Source of the DNA: Haloprofundus halobius
GTDB taxonomy: Archaea; Halobacteriota; Halobacteria; Halobacteriales; Haloferacaceae
DNA: 64,000 nucleotides
Direction of reading: 5' to 3'
Assembly (NCBI RefSeq): GCF_020097835.1
Contig: NZ_CP083666.1
Span: 1,054,001 to 1,118,000 of the forward strand
Shown piece after piece: positions 7,998 through 17,532 of the stretch. A program made the translations under genes and the position numbers. The notes under the pieces were generated by a model, which did no database searches, was not told the origin of the DNA, and saw only the letters and a list, made by a program, of their open reading frames with translations. Within the stretch, counting starts at the first letter, position 1, and each line of letters begins with the position of its first letter.

Positions 7998-8771
7998 TCA
8001 GACGTCCGGCGTCTCCATCACCTGCGGGACGCCGCGGGCGGTGATGGTCTCGCCGACGACGTACGACGATGCGGGGGTGGCTAAAAATTGTGCAATGTCC
8101 GAAATTTCCTCGCTGACGCCGATGCGGCGTTTCACCTCGTCGCGGTCGATGTCCTCGCCGGAGACGCCCATCTGGCTCTCGACGCCCGGCGTCGCGACGA
8201 ATCCCGGCGCGATACAGTTGACTCGAACGTCGTGGTCGGCCCACTCGTAGGCGAGCGACGTGGTGAGGTTGATGATGCCGGCTTTCGCCGCGCCGTAGTG
8301 GCTCATGTACGGCGACCCCTGCTGGCCGGCGACGCTGGAGAGATTGACGACGCTGCCGCCGCCGCTCTCGCGCATCTGTTCACCGGCGACCTGCGTGCAG
8401 TGGAACGTGCCGGTGAGGTTGATGTCGACGATGGTGTTCCAGCCGTTCTCCGAGATGTCCTCGAAGGAGGCCATGAACGACGCGCCCGCGTTGTTGACGA
8501 GCGTGTCGACGCCGCCGAACTCCTCGACGGTGGCTTCCACGAGCGCCTCGACGGCCTCGCGGTCGGTCACGTCGCACTCGACGGCCAGCGCCGACCCGCC
8601 GTCGTCGCGGATTCCCTCGGCGACGGGGTCGACGTTGCCCTGCTCGCGCGAGCAGACGACGACGTTCGCGCCGTCGGCGGCGAACCCCTCGGCGATGGCC
8701 TTCCCGATGCCGCTCGACGCCCCGGTGACGATGGCGGTCTGTCCGGCGACGCTGAACCTGTCATTTGACAT
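7998..8771 (-). CDS. Short-chain dehydrogenase/reductase (FabG-like)
   Basis: 257 residues from ATG 8769-8771 (MSNDRFSVAG). Classical SDR fold: TGASSGIG NAD(P) loop (residues 16-23), DVTD after the second strand, NNAGAS, the catalytic Ser in NLSSVAG, and YGAAK carrying Tyr and Lys. It reduces or oxidises a keto/hydroxy group, and family members include 3-oxoacyl reductases. The substrate is not evident. The C-terminus departs from the usual 'DGG' ending (ETITARGVPQVMETPDV). Met-1 four codons upstream is less likely. Confidence 0.9.
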   Translation of the reverse strand: MSNDRFSVAGQTAIVTGASSGIGKAIAEGFAADGANVVVCSREQGNVDPVAEGIRDDGGSALAVECDVTDREAVEALVEATVEEFGGVDTLVNNAGASFMASFEDISENGWNTIVDINLTGTFHCTQVAGEQMRESGGGSVVNLSSVAGQQGSPYMSHYGAAKAGIINLTTSLAYEWADHDVRVNCIAPGFVATPGVESQMGVSGEDIDRDEVKRRIGVSEEISDIAQFLATPASSYVVGETITARGVPQVMETPDV

Positions 8772-8917
8772 GGCAGAAACCACGCCCGCCGGACAGATAA
8801 AGGTGACAGCGCGGAGCGTCGTCGGCTATCCGTCGTCGGCCGTTCGTCGCCTGTCGCCCGGCGTCGAGGGTCCGCCGACCAACTTTCTTCCGTCGACTCG
8901 CCGTAGTTCACTTGGTC

Positions 8918-9910
8918 ATGGCTGACCGGAACACGAACGGAGGAGACTCGTCCGAGAAGGACGTACGGAGTCGTGTCGACCGGATTCGAGAGTGGGTACT
9001 GCTTCGGGGGGACCGACTCACGCTCGCGGCTCTACTGTTGGTCGGACTGCTAGCCGTGTTCTATCTCCTCGTCGTCCTCCGTGTTATCAGGTTTCGTCGC
9101 CTCCAGCCCGTCTACTACGTCTTCAGCGGATTGATAAGCGGCAATCTCACGCTCATCACCGTCGTCGTCTCCATCAACCAACTGCTCCTGTCGCGCGAAC
9201 TGCAGACGCCCGGGGAACTCGAATCGCAGATACAGAACGTCGACGAGTTCAAACACCGCGTCGAGGACGCGGCCGGTCGCATCGCCCCCGTGCGACCGGC
9301 GCCGTTCCTCGACCTCCTCATGGAGAACACCCGGCAGGAAGCCCAGCGGCTCGGGGGCCTCGCCATCGGCCCGGGCTGCGACGACGCGTGGGACGAGATC
9401 GACGACCTCGTCACGTCGGTGACGCGCCACATCGATTCGGTGACCGCGCTGCTCACGTCGTCGGAGACGAGCACGTTTCGCGCGCTCTCGGCGACGCTGA
9501 CGACCAACTACGCCGAAGAGATCTATCGGGCGCGGAAGATTCAGGTGACACACGACCTCACCGAGGAGACCGACGAAGCGCTCGACCGACTCGTCGACCG
9601 GTTCAAGGAGGTCGACATCGCCCGGCAGTACTTCAAGAGCGTCTACCTGCAGGAGGAACTGTCGTCGCTGTCGCGGGTCCTGCTGTACGCGGGCCTTCCG
9701 GCGGAGACGATCTCGGTCGTCGTACTACTGTCGCTGACCACCTCGCCGGGCGACATCTCGCCGCTCGTCCGCTTCGCAGTGCTTCCGGTCACCGCAGCCG
9801 CCGGGCTCGTCCCCTTAGTCCTCCTGTTCTCGTTCATCCTCCGGACGGCGACGGTCACCCAGCGAACCGCCGCGAGCCTCCCGTTCACGACGCCGAAACA
9901 GGAGCGGTAG
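8918..9910 (+). CDS. Haloarchaeal membrane protein of unknown function
   Basis: 330 residues from ATG 8918. Two hydrophobic segments near the N-terminus (about 32-52 and 62-82), a long soluble helical middle of about 150 residues, and two more membrane segments near the C-terminus (about 245-268 and 275-300). No enzymatic motif seen. The helical middle (for example FRALSATLTTNYAEEIYRAR) might be cytoplasmic and oligomerise. Monocistronic. Confidence 0.8.
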   Translation: MADRNTNGGDSSEKDVRSRVDRIREWVLLRGDRLTLAALLLVGLLAVFYLLVVLRVIRFRRLQPVYYVFSGLISGNLTLITVVVSINQLLLSRELQTPGELESQIQNVDEFKHRVEDAAGRIAPVRPAPFLDLLMENTRQEAQRLGGLAIGPGCDDAWDEIDDLVTSVTRHIDSVTALLTSSETSTFRALSATLTTNYAEEIYRARKIQVTHDLTEETDEALDRLVDRFKEVDIARQYFKSVYLQEELSSLSRVLLYAGLPAETISVVVLLSLTTSPGDISPLVRFAVLPVTAAAGLVPLVLLFSFILRTATVTQRTAASLPFTTPKQER

Positions 9911-9997
9911 TCGGTGCGTCCACTCGCGGTCGGCGAGGGTTGCTCCGTCGGACGACCCGACGGCCGTCGGTGACGTTCGAAGAGCGCCCGACCGGCC

Positions 9998-10750
9998 TCA
10001 CGTCGCTCCGAGCGTCCGGACCAACGCGGGGAGCACCTCTGTGACGTCTGCCCGGAAGACGTAGTCGGCGAGGCCGTCGCGCGGCGTCTCGTCGAGGTTC
10101 ACGACCGTGAGCGTTCCGGCCCGCGCCGCCGTCGCCGGAAGCGACGCCGCGGGTTCGACCTGTAGCGACGACCCGATAGCGAGAAACACGTCGCTCTCCT
10201 CGGCGAGCGCCCGGGCGTCGGCGAGCGTCTCCCTGTCGAGTTGCTCGCCGAACAGTACGACGTCGGGTTTGTAGACGCCGCCGCAGTCGCAGTACGGCGG
10301 GTTCTCGCCATCGCGGACGCGCTCGCGGACCGGTCCGGCGGCCGCTTTCCCTCCACATCGACGACAGACGACGCGCTCGGCGTTGCCGTGCAGTTCGACG
10401 ATTCGTCGACTTCCGGCTTCGGCGTGCAGTCCGTCGGTGTTCTGCGTGACGACGGCGTCGAGGAAGCCTACGCGTTCGAGCGTCGCCAGCGCCTCGTGGG
10501 CGACGTTCGGTTCGACGCCCGACGGTCGCATCGCGTCGTGGAGTTCGAGACGGTCGGTCCAGAATCCGGCGGGGTCGCGCTCGAACCGGCTGATGTGAAA
10601 CGCGGCAGGATCGAACTGGTCACCCCAGATGCCGCCGTCGCCGCGAAACGGCGGGATTCCGGATGGTACGCTGATTCCCGCGCCCGTCAGCGCGACGGCG
10701 GTGTCGGCGTCGCGGAGTTCGGCGGCGAGCGAGGCGAGTCGGTCGGTCAC
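9998..10750 (-). CDS. Sir2-family NAD-dependent protein deacylase (sirtuin)
   Basis: 250 residues from GTG 10748-10750. The Rossmann motif GAGISVPSGIPPFRG, the catalytic TQNTDGLH and ELHGNAERVVC, a four-Cys zinc site (CRRCGG and CDCGG, about 25 residues apart), and GSSLQVEPAASLP are all present. The family removes acyl groups from lysine using NAD+. In archaea, chromatin or metabolic proteins are targets. A TTG 27 bases upstream (10777) would add nine residues and is less likely. It faces the PfpI gene across about 140 bases. Confidence 0.93.
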   Translation of the reverse strand: MTDRLASLAAELRDADTAVALTGAGISVPSGIPPFRGDGGIWGDQFDPAAFHISRFERDPAGFWTDRLELHDAMRPSGVEPNVAHEALATLERVGFLDAVVTQNTDGLHAEAGSRRIVELHGNAERVVCRRCGGKAAAGPVRERVRDGENPPYCDCGGVYKPDVVLFGEQLDRETLADARALAEESDVFLAIGSSLQVEPAASLPATAARAGTLTVVNLDETPRDGLADYVFRADVTEVLPALVRTLGAT

Positions 10751-10890
10751 GGAAGCGCGTTCGAGACGGAGTGACAAGAAGCGACTGCTCCGACGCCGCT
10801 CGGGGGAGCACCCACTCGCGTCGGGGACTTGTATTTCCCGACACGCTGTTTACGCATGTGGACGCCGGATCCGTAACGTGGGAGAACACG

Positions 10891-11454
10891 ATGGCAGACG
10901 AACTTACTGACACGAACGTCGCGATCTTCATCGCACAGCGAGGCACCGAACAGGTCGAGTTCACCGAACCGAAGGGGACCGTCGAGGACGCCGGAGCCTC
11001 AGTCGACGTTATCAGCAGCGAGACCGACGACGCAGAGGCCGTCAACAATGACCTCGACGCGGGTGACAGCTTCGAGGTCGACACGACGTTCTCGGACGTC
11101 TCCGCCGACGAGTACGACGCGCTCGTCGTCCCGGGCGGCTGCGTGGGCGCGGACCGACTCCGCGCCGACGACGACGCGGTGACGTTCGTCCGCGAGCTGT
11201 TCGACGCCGACAAACCCATCGGCGTCATCTGCCACGGTCCGTGGACGCTGGTCGAGGCGGGCGTCGCCGACGGTCTGACGCTTACCTCCTATCACAGTCT
11301 CCAGACCGACATCAGAAACGCGGGCGGCGAGTGGGTCGACGAGGAAGTCGTCGTCGACGCGGGCGTGGTGACGAGCCGGAACCCGGACGACCTCGACGCC
11401 TTCTGCGACAAGATCGTCGAGGAGTTCGGAGAAGGACGGCACGAGCGCGACTGA
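10891..11454 (+). CDS. DJ-1/PfpI family protein
   Basis: 187 residues from ATG 10891. Class I glutamine-amidotransferase-like fold with the nucleophile elbow VICHGPW (Cys about residue 113) and YDALVVPGGCVGAD before it. Family members act as glyoxalase/deglycase or stress-response hydrolases. The upstream frame is open but lacks a better start: the ATG follows GGAGAACACG. Probably cytosolic. The reaction in this organism is not known. Confidence 0.9.
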   Translation: MADELTDTNVAIFIAQRGTEQVEFTEPKGTVEDAGASVDVISSETDDAEAVNNDLDAGDSFEVDTTFSDVSADEYDALVVPGGCVGADRLRADDDAVTFVRELFDADKPIGVICHGPWTLVEAGVADGLTLTSYHSLQTDIRNAGGEWVDEEVVVDAGVVTSRNPDDLDAFCDKIVEEFGEGRHERD

Positions 11455-11626
11455 GCGCCGCCGCGTCGCAGCGCTCTTCGCTCGGCCACGACTGTCTCCG
11501 TCTTCGGCGCAAAGCGTGATGGACTCGATGCGCGCTCGACCGACCTCTCGGACTACGCCGCAGAGTGGAGGTTCGACTCCGAGTCTCCCTCTCGACCCGT
11601 TGCGACGAGACCAGGAAGTATCGCCG

Positions 11627-12031
11627 CTAGCTCTCGACCAGCGGTGTGCGGGGCGGTTCCTCGGCGTACTTCTCGTCGAATTCGCCGATGAGTTGTCCTA
11701 TCTTCGCGTACCAGTCGTTGAGCATCCGCTGCATCTCCTGGGCGATTTCGTCGGCGTTGCGCGGTCGGTAGACGTGGTAGTAGCCCCCCTGTTCGTAGTT
11801 CACCTGCTCTTTCTGGAGGTACCCCGCCTGCAGCAACCGCTGGACCGAGCGGTACGCCGTCGACCGTTCGCGGTCGATCTCCTCGGCGACTTCGTCGACC
11901 GTGAGCGGGTCTTCGGTCTCGTTCAGCAGTCGGAAGACGTCTTTGTCTATCTCCTTGAGGTCGTGGAAACACTCCAGCAGTCTCTCACACTGCATATCCT
12001 GTCGGAGCATCTCTCCCATCGAGTTCGCCAT
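11627..12031 (-). CDS. TrmB-like winged-helix transcriptional regulator
   Basis: 134 residues from ATG 12029-12031 (MANSMGEML). The middle holds a winged helix: ETEDPLTVDEVAEEIDRERS, then TAYRSVQRLLQAGYLQKEQV. The C-terminal helix (RPRNADEIAQEMQRMLNDW) is likely for dimerisation. It resembles haloarchaeal HTH proteins with a TrmB-type DNA-binding domain but no sugar-binding domain. The target is unknown. In-frame sequence before Met27 is poor in acidic residues and is not counted. Confidence 0.85.
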   Translation of the reverse strand: MANSMGEMLRQDMQCERLLECFHDLKEIDKDVFRLLNETEDPLTVDEVAEEIDRERSTAYRSVQRLLQAGYLQKEQVNYEQGGYYHVYRPRNADEIAQEMQRMLNDWYAKIGQLIGEFDEKYAEEPPRTPLVES

Positions 12032-12192
12032 CGGTTGGGAACCGTAGGCGACGCGCGTCCAAAACCGTTTGCATAGTCGGTACAATACTGGGGCGGCGAA
12101 CGGTCTCACATCACGATCGATGAGGTCGAGACTCGCCGTCTCGAAACGGTACCGTTGAGCGCGTACGCGCCGAAACTGTCCACGACTGTCGG

Positions 12193-12530
12193 CTAGTGGC
12201 TTCTGTTCGATTCGTTCGTCGGTCGTCGGCTGACTGCTCCAACGAGTCGATCACGGCCGTCCCGAACGAGAACGTATACTGGTTGGTCGGTGTCGGGGCC
12301 GGGTCGGTAGCGTACCGAGGTGACGACGCATTCGGGTGACTGGCCGATCTGTTCCTGCAGGTCACTCGTGTCATGCTCCCCCGTCGACTCGGAGGTCGAA
12401 CGCGTGTCCGGAGTTGCTGACGGTGAGTCTGCCGAGCGTCTTCGACCCGGAAAACGCTATCCGGTCGAAACACCCCGTGAAAGTTGGCTGCGAGAACGCC
12501 AAGCCAACAGAGGAACCCACGGCGGTTCAT
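12193..12530 (-). pseudogene. Decayed small lipoprotein/exported protein gene with two frameshifts
   Basis: ATG 12528-12530 starts a typical export signal (NRRGFLCWLGVLAANFHG). After a GGGG run at about 12474 the sensible reading moves to the next frame (FDRIAFSGSKTLGRLTV, then SNSGHAFDLRVDGG). After a GGGGG run at about 12375 it moves again (DTSDLQEQIGQSPECVV, then TSVRYRPGPDTDQPVYVLV) to TAG 12193-12195. Both shifts correspond to one extra G on the coding strand, and 338 bases is 3n+2 as expected. Without the shifts the product would be about 111 residues with a Cys in or after the signal. Decay by slippage, or indels in the sequence. Confidence 0.6.
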
Positions 12531-12891
12531 ATCGGCTCTCGTCTGCAACCTGACGAACACTTTCTGCGAGTTTGGGTTTCCGCGTTCGGGCGGATGGACG
12601 GCACCGAGCGCCCGAAACCAATACCGGACCTCGCGTCTCCGACACACGGCCTCTCTCGTGGGTGAACGCGAACGATCGGTTCGCCTTCGGACCTCTGGCC
12701 ACACTACCCGATTTAGTATATCGAAATAGGATATATGTGTGGGTGTTCAGACGCTATCTCTCCGCTCGTCGTTCGAACGCTCGTCCGAATTTGTCCGAAT
12801 ACGCTCGAATCCGATCGACTTCGTCCGAGATGACACGCTGTGTCCCGCCTCGACACACAGTTATTCATGCTTCGGGTGCGCGTGTACACGC
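12531..12891. other. 361-base gap with AT-rich stretch
   Basis: No supported gene. An AT-rich segment (about 12713-12740, containing ATATCGAAATAGGATATATG) lies in a region that could carry promoters in both directions. The kinase gene begins at 12892. Short open frames here show no haloarchaeal codon or amino-acid bias. Confidence 0.5.
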
Positions 12892-13965
12892 ATGGCACGC
12901 GAGGGCGACTACTTCACTCGTCTCGTCGACCCCGATCGCCTCCGCGAGTATCTCGCTGCGGAACTCGGGTCCGTCGACGACGACGCGTACGCCGTCGATC
13001 ACCACCAAGAGGGCCACTCGAACGAGACGCTGTTCGTCAGGTGGGGCGAGCGCGACCTCGTGATTCGCCGTCCTCCGCCGGGTGAGACGGCCTCCAGCGC
13101 TCACGACGTTCTCCGGGAGTATCGAGTGATGGACGCACTACAGGCTACCGACGTGCCGCTGGCCCCCACCATCCTCGCCTGCGAGGACCACGACGTGCTC
13201 GGCAGCGACTTCTACGTGATGGAGCGCGTGGAGGGCGACGTGCTCCGCGACTCGGAACCCGAACGGTTCGTCGTCCCCGAGCACCGGGAGGGAATCGGCA
13301 CGCAACTCGTCGACACGCTCTCGACGATTCACGCTGTCGACCCCGACTCCGTCGGTCTCGGCGAGTTCGGCTACCCCGACGGGTTCACCGAACGACAGGT
13401 CAGGCGGTGGTCCGAACAGCTGACGTGGGCGTTCTCGCGGACGACCGAGGAACGCGAAGTCCCCGTCCTCTACGACGTGATGTCCTGGCTCACCGACAAC
13501 GTCCCGGAGGAGTATCCGCACACGCTCGTCCACGGCGACTACAAGCTCGACAACGTGATGTACGCACCCGGGACACCACCGAAAATCAACGCCGTCTTCG
13601 ACTGGGAACTGTCGACGCTCGGCGACCCGCGGACGGACGTGGGATGGATGCTCTCGTACTGGCGCGACGCCGACGACCCCGAACCCGAAGTTCCGGATCT
13701 GACGACGACGTTCATGGAGCATCCGGAGTATCCGACTCGCCGCGAACTCGTCTCGCGGTGGGAGGACGCGACCGGCTTCGAGTACGAACACGACCGCTTC
13801 TACCGGGCACTGGCGGTGTACAAACTCGCGGCCCTCGGCGAGATGTTCTTCCGGCGGTACCTCGAAGGTAACTCCGACGACGATCTCTACCCGCAGATGG
13901 AGACGCAGGTGCCCGCGCTCGGCGAACGGGCGATGCGTATCGTCGAGGGCGACGAACCGCTGTAA
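12892..13965 (+). CDS. APH-fold phosphotransferase (ACAD10/11-type kinase domain)
   Basis: 357 residues from ATG 12892. It has the aminoglycoside-phosphotransferase fold: VIRRPPPG (ATP-lid lysine region is changed to Arg), the catalytic loop LVHGDYKLDNVM with D and N, and VFDWELSTLGDPRTDVGW with the metal-binding Asp. The closest known group phosphorylates hydroxyacyl-CoA-type substrates and pairs with acyl-CoA dehydrogenases, but none lies next to it here. Cytosolic. Start chosen by the acid-rich, family-like N-terminus. Confidence 0.88.
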   Translation: MAREGDYFTRLVDPDRLREYLAAELGSVDDDAYAVDHHQEGHSNETLFVRWGERDLVIRRPPPGETASSAHDVLREYRVMDALQATDVPLAPTILACEDHDVLGSDFYVMERVEGDVLRDSEPERFVVPEHREGIGTQLVDTLSTIHAVDPDSVGLGEFGYPDGFTERQVRRWSEQLTWAFSRTTEEREVPVLYDVMSWLTDNVPEEYPHTLVHGDYKLDNVMYAPGTPPKINAVFDWELSTLGDPRTDVGWMLSYWRDADDPEPEVPDLTTTFMEHPEYPTRRELVSRWEDATGFEYEHDRFYRALAVYKLAALGEMFFRRYLEGNSDDDLYPQMETQVPALGERAMRIVEGDEPL

Positions 13966-14012
13966 CCGCCGGAGTCCACAACACTTAGTCCGTCCCCCGT
14001 CGATGGTGAAAT

Positions 14013-14846
14013 ATGACCGGTAGTGACTGGGGTGATTGGCTGCCGCGCGCCGTCGCGACGGCCGAACCCGAGACTGTCGCCGTCTGGTATCTCGGATGTA
14101 ACGGTTTCGTCATCAAGGGCAACCGCGGAACGACGCTGTTCGTCGACCCGTATCTCGGCGTCGGCGACCCTCCGCGGACGATCCGGATGATTCCGGTTCC
14201 GTTCGATCCCGAAGACGTGGAGGAAGCCGACGCACTTCTCGCGACGCACGAACACGTCGATCACGTCCACGGCCCGAGTCAGGCCCCGATTCTCGAAGGG
14301 ACGGGCGCACAGTTCTACGCACCCGACGATAGCCTCGCCGTCGCCCGCGAGGAGGAGAACTGGACGGACGTCTGGGACGTCAGCGACGACCAGTTCACCG
14401 AAGTTTCGGAGGGTGACTCCTTCGAGGTCGGCGAGTTCACGGTCCACGTCGAACTCGCCGCCGACGCCGACGCGACGCACCCGGTGAGCTACGTTATCGA
14501 ACACGACGCGGGCACTATCTTCCACGGCGGCGACACCAAGCCGAGCGACGCGTTCGAGGACATCGGCGAACAGTACGACATCGACCTCGGCATCCTCGCG
14601 TTCGGCTCCATCGGGAACATTCCCAACAAGGAGACCGGTGAGATGGTCCCCACGAAGTGGTACAGCACCGAAAACGAGATAATCGAGGCCGCCAGCAGCC
14701 TCCAGTTCGACCGCCTGCTACCGAGCCACTGGGACATGTGGCGCGGCATGACTGCCGACCCGACGGCGCTGCACGACCACGCCGCCAGTTACGCCTACCC
14801 GAAAGCGCTGACTATCGTCTCCATCGGCGACCGAGTCGACCTCTGA
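14013..14846 (+). CDS. MBL-fold metallo-hydrolase (UlaG-like)
   Basis: 277 residues. The metallo-beta-lactamase metal motif THEHVDHVHG (about residues 77-86) and FHGGDTKPSD give zinc ligands, and VAVWYLGCNGFVIKG at the N-terminus with LPSHWDMWRG near the end match UlaG-type lactonases. Candidate substrates are phosphorylated lactones or nucleotides, not decided by sequence. A TATA-like CACTTAGT lies about 30 bases before the ATG. Confidence 0.88.
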   Translation: MTGSDWGDWLPRAVATAEPETVAVWYLGCNGFVIKGNRGTTLFVDPYLGVGDPPRTIRMIPVPFDPEDVEEADALLATHEHVDHVHGPSQAPILEGTGAQFYAPDDSLAVAREEENWTDVWDVSDDQFTEVSEGDSFEVGEFTVHVELAADADATHPVSYVIEHDAGTIFHGGDTKPSDAFEDIGEQYDIDLGILAFGSIGNIPNKETGEMVPTKWYSTENEIIEAASSLQFDRLLPSHWDMWRGMTADPTALHDHAASYAYPKALTIVSIGDRVDL

Positions 14847-14930
14847 GCGACTCGGTTCGTTCGCCGACCCTCGTTGATACCGATACGTTCGCCGGTTGTT
14901 TTATGTACTATCTACGGAATTACCCGGTAG

Positions 14931-16550
14931 ATGAGCCAAGAGTCAGATCACGGTGAAGCGGTATCGGTGTCTGCGGGGGGCGTGACGGTCGAGAAGACGT
15001 TCGCGGCCGACGAGTTTCCGGTCCCCGCCGTCAAGTTCGTCGTCCGCTCAGAGCGCGACGACCACGTCGACGTACGACTCTCCGACGACATCCCGGAGTC
15101 GTTCTCGATGGAACGTGTCGGATTCCACCCCGACTACGAGAGCGCGAACTGGACTGCCTACGAGGACCAACTCGTCGAGTACGAACGCTCGCTCGAACCG
15201 CACGAGGAGGTGCTGACCGTCTACGGCGTTCGAGTCGACGACGGAGACGATATCTCGGCGTTTCTCACCGACCCGACGCTCGAAACGATCGTCCCCGGCG
15301 ACGACTCCGTCGAAGAGGTGGTCGGTGCCGACAGTTCTCGGCCGGTACGGACCGCTCTCGCCGACGACGCGACCGCGCTACCCGGACTCGACGGCGACGA
15401 CCCGCTTTCGGCCGATTCGGAAGACGTCTCCTCGGAGTCGAGCGACGACGTGTCGGAACCGCTCGAACTCGAAGATCCGCTCGCGGACGACCCGCTCGTC
15501 GAAACCTCGGACGCGGTGCCCGAGGAAGCGTCGCCGCAGGCCGACGACGCGTCGACAGAGGAACCGACGGACGACGAAGCGGAGCCAATCGCGCTCGAAG
15601 ACCCGTTCGCGGACCCCGACGAGGTCGGGGTCGAAACCGACGCTCTCGACTCCGAATCGGGTGACGCGGTGGACGAGTCTCCCGTCGGTGGCGGTGACGA
15701 CCCTCAGAAACTCGACGCCCCCGACGTCCCCGACGCCCCGTCGGCGGGTGAACTCTCACCGGTCCCGCGTTCGCTTTCGACGGACCTCACCGCCGCCGTC
15801 GTCGCCCGCCCGTCGGACGCAGACCCGCTCGGCGAGCAGTTCGACCACGAATCGACGACCTCGGTCGCTGTAGACGCCGATTCCGAGACGGAATCGGAGG
15901 TCGGACCCCACTCCGACGCCGTCGAAGCCGCCGTCCCGTCCCCGCGGTCGGAGACGGGCGTGGCCGGGGCACTCGCCGACGAAATTCGCTCGGGCGACGT
16001 CGACGAAGACGATCTCGAACTGCTCCGCGAGGAGTTGGACCTCGGGTTACCGCGGAGCGTTGACGTCCGGATTCGACGTCTCCAGTCGCAGATGGACGAC
16101 CTCGAAGCGTACTCCGACGCGCTCGCGACCTTCCTCGACGAGAACGGCACCGCCGAGGAACTCGTCTCCGGACTCCGGACGGAACTCGACACGTTGTCGG
16201 CGACGGCCGACCGACTGGAGTCCGAACTCGACGTGCTTCGCGAGGAGCGCGACGACCTCGATTCGGCGGTCGAAAACGTAGACGGACGCGTCGACCGCGT
16301 CTCCTCGCGACTCGACGGTGTCGACGAATCCGTCATCGCCGTCGCCGACGACGTCGAATCGCTGGACGACGAGATGGGCGAGGTTCGAGGTGACCTCGCG
16401 GAACTCGACGCGCGCATCGTCTCCGTCGAAGAACTCGGTGCGGACGAACGCGCCGAACTGAAGGCCGAACTCGACGCCATCGAGGAAGAACTCGAGGAAC
16501 TCGACGCGTTCCGCGACCGCCTCAGCAGCGTCTTCGGTGGCGAACAGTAA
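14931..16550 (+). CDS. Long acidic coiled-coil protein
   Basis: 539 residues in three parts. The N-terminal 115 residues are a beta-rich domain (VSAGGVTVEKTFAADEF, then FVVRSERDDHVDVRLSD). The middle, about 130-350, is very acidic and low in complexity, with a repeated motif ELEDPLADDP/ALEDPFADPD. The C-terminal 180 residues are heptad-like coiled coil (LRTELDTLSATADRLESEL and so on). There is no Walker motif, so it is not an SMC ATPase. The HisG-like gene begins 79 bases downstream and may be co-transcribed. Function unknown. TGTTTTATG about 35 bases before the start is a likely TATA. Confidence 0.82.
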   Translation: MSQESDHGEAVSVSAGGVTVEKTFAADEFPVPAVKFVVRSERDDHVDVRLSDDIPESFSMERVGFHPDYESANWTAYEDQLVEYERSLEPHEEVLTVYGVRVDDGDDISAFLTDPTLETIVPGDDSVEEVVGADSSRPVRTALADDATALPGLDGDDPLSADSEDVSSESSDDVSEPLELEDPLADDPLVETSDAVPEEASPQADDASTEEPTDDEAEPIALEDPFADPDEVGVETDALDSESGDAVDESPVGGGDDPQKLDAPDVPDAPSAGELSPVPRSLSTDLTAAVVARPSDADPLGEQFDHESTTSVAVDADSETESEVGPHSDAVEAAVPSPRSETGVAGALADEIRSGDVDEDDLELLREELDLGLPRSVDVRIRRLQSQMDDLEAYSDALATFLDENGTAEELVSGLRTELDTLSATADRLESELDVLREERDDLDSAVENVDGRVDRVSSRLDGVDESVIAVADDVESLDDEMGEVRGDLAELDARIVSVEELGADERAELKAELDAIEEELEELDAFRDRLSSVFGGEQ

Positions 16551-16629
16551 CAGACTGGCCGCAGACGCGTATCTTCCGAGAATCTCTCGAAACGTAATCG
16601 GTTTACGACACCGCATCCTTGAGCGGACA

Positions 16630-17532
16630 ATGACACAGACCGTGTCCGTCGCCGTTCCACGGAAGGGACGCCCGCTCGAAGCGGTACTCGAACGCCTCGC
16701 GACTGTGGCGGGCACGCATTCGCATTCGGTCGCCGACGACATCTCCTCGACGCTCCGGTACGAAAAATCGGTCACGAAGGGCAGCACCGCCGACGACCGA
16801 ACGGTGTACGACCGACTCGCCGAGTACAGCGACCTCTCGGACCCCGGAAAACCCGAGTACACCCTCCTGCGGGACGACCGGGACGGTCTGCCGCGCCGCA
16901 TCGTCTTCGACAGCGTGACGCTCTCTCTCGACGGCGTCGACGTACAGCTCGTCGGCCGGGAGGAGCCGTTTCGTGCGCTGCGAACCCACGAGTTCGCCCT
17001 CGGATTCGACAGCGCAGACCTCGTGTTAGAGGAGGTCGTCAGCCTCGAATCCGACGGCGTCGACAGTCTCGGCGACATCAACGCCCGAATCGACCCGATG
17101 GAATCGGACGTTCGCGTCGTCACCGGTCTCGGCGACACCGTCTACCATACGCTGATGGCGACGCCGGAGACGCTCCCCGCGGGAGCGACGCTCGACCGGT
17201 CGTTCGTCGCAGCGTACGAGGGGCCGCTGTGCATCTCGCCTCGGTACGAACGACTCGTCGAGGCGGTACTTGGAACCGACGCCATCGAAGACGTCGAGTT
17301 CCGCTACCCCGAAGACGAGAGCGAAGAGGAGGAGGCTATCGCCAACACCGGACTCGGCGTCTACCTCACGATGACCGGCTCGACGGCGCGCGACCACGGC
17401 CTCGTTCTCGGCGACCACCTGTTCCCGAGTGAGACCGTACTGATGGAGAACGATGCCGAACGGAGCAGCGCGGTCGACCGGGTCAAATCGTTGCTCTCTG
17501 ACGTGTCGCCGGAGACGGCGATTCGCGTGTAG
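16630..17532 (+). CDS. HisG-like protein, not a canonical ATP phosphoribosyltransferase
   Basis: 300 residues from ATG 16630. The N-terminus TVSVAVPRKGRPLEAVLERLA closely resembles the start of HisG (VAVPNKGRL type), and LVGREEPFRAL resembles the following part. However, the strong later PRPP-binding signature of HisG is not seen, and the C-terminal half (ANTGLGVYLTMTGSTARDHG, then LVLGDHLFPSE) is unlike it. I call it a HisG-like or periplasmic-binding-fold protein of unknown role. It follows the coiled-coil gene in the same direction. Confidence 0.7.
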   Translation: MTQTVSVAVPRKGRPLEAVLERLATVAGTHSHSVADDISSTLRYEKSVTKGSTADDRTVYDRLAEYSDLSDPGKPEYTLLRDDRDGLPRRIVFDSVTLSLDGVDVQLVGREEPFRALRTHEFALGFDSADLVLEEVVSLESDGVDSLGDINARIDPMESDVRVVTGLGDTVYHTLMATPETLPAGATLDRSFVAAYEGPLCISPRYERLVEAVLGTDAIEDVEFRYPEDESEEEEAIANTGLGVYLTMTGSTARDHGLVLGDHLFPSETVLMENDAERSSAVDRVKSLLSDVSPETAIRV

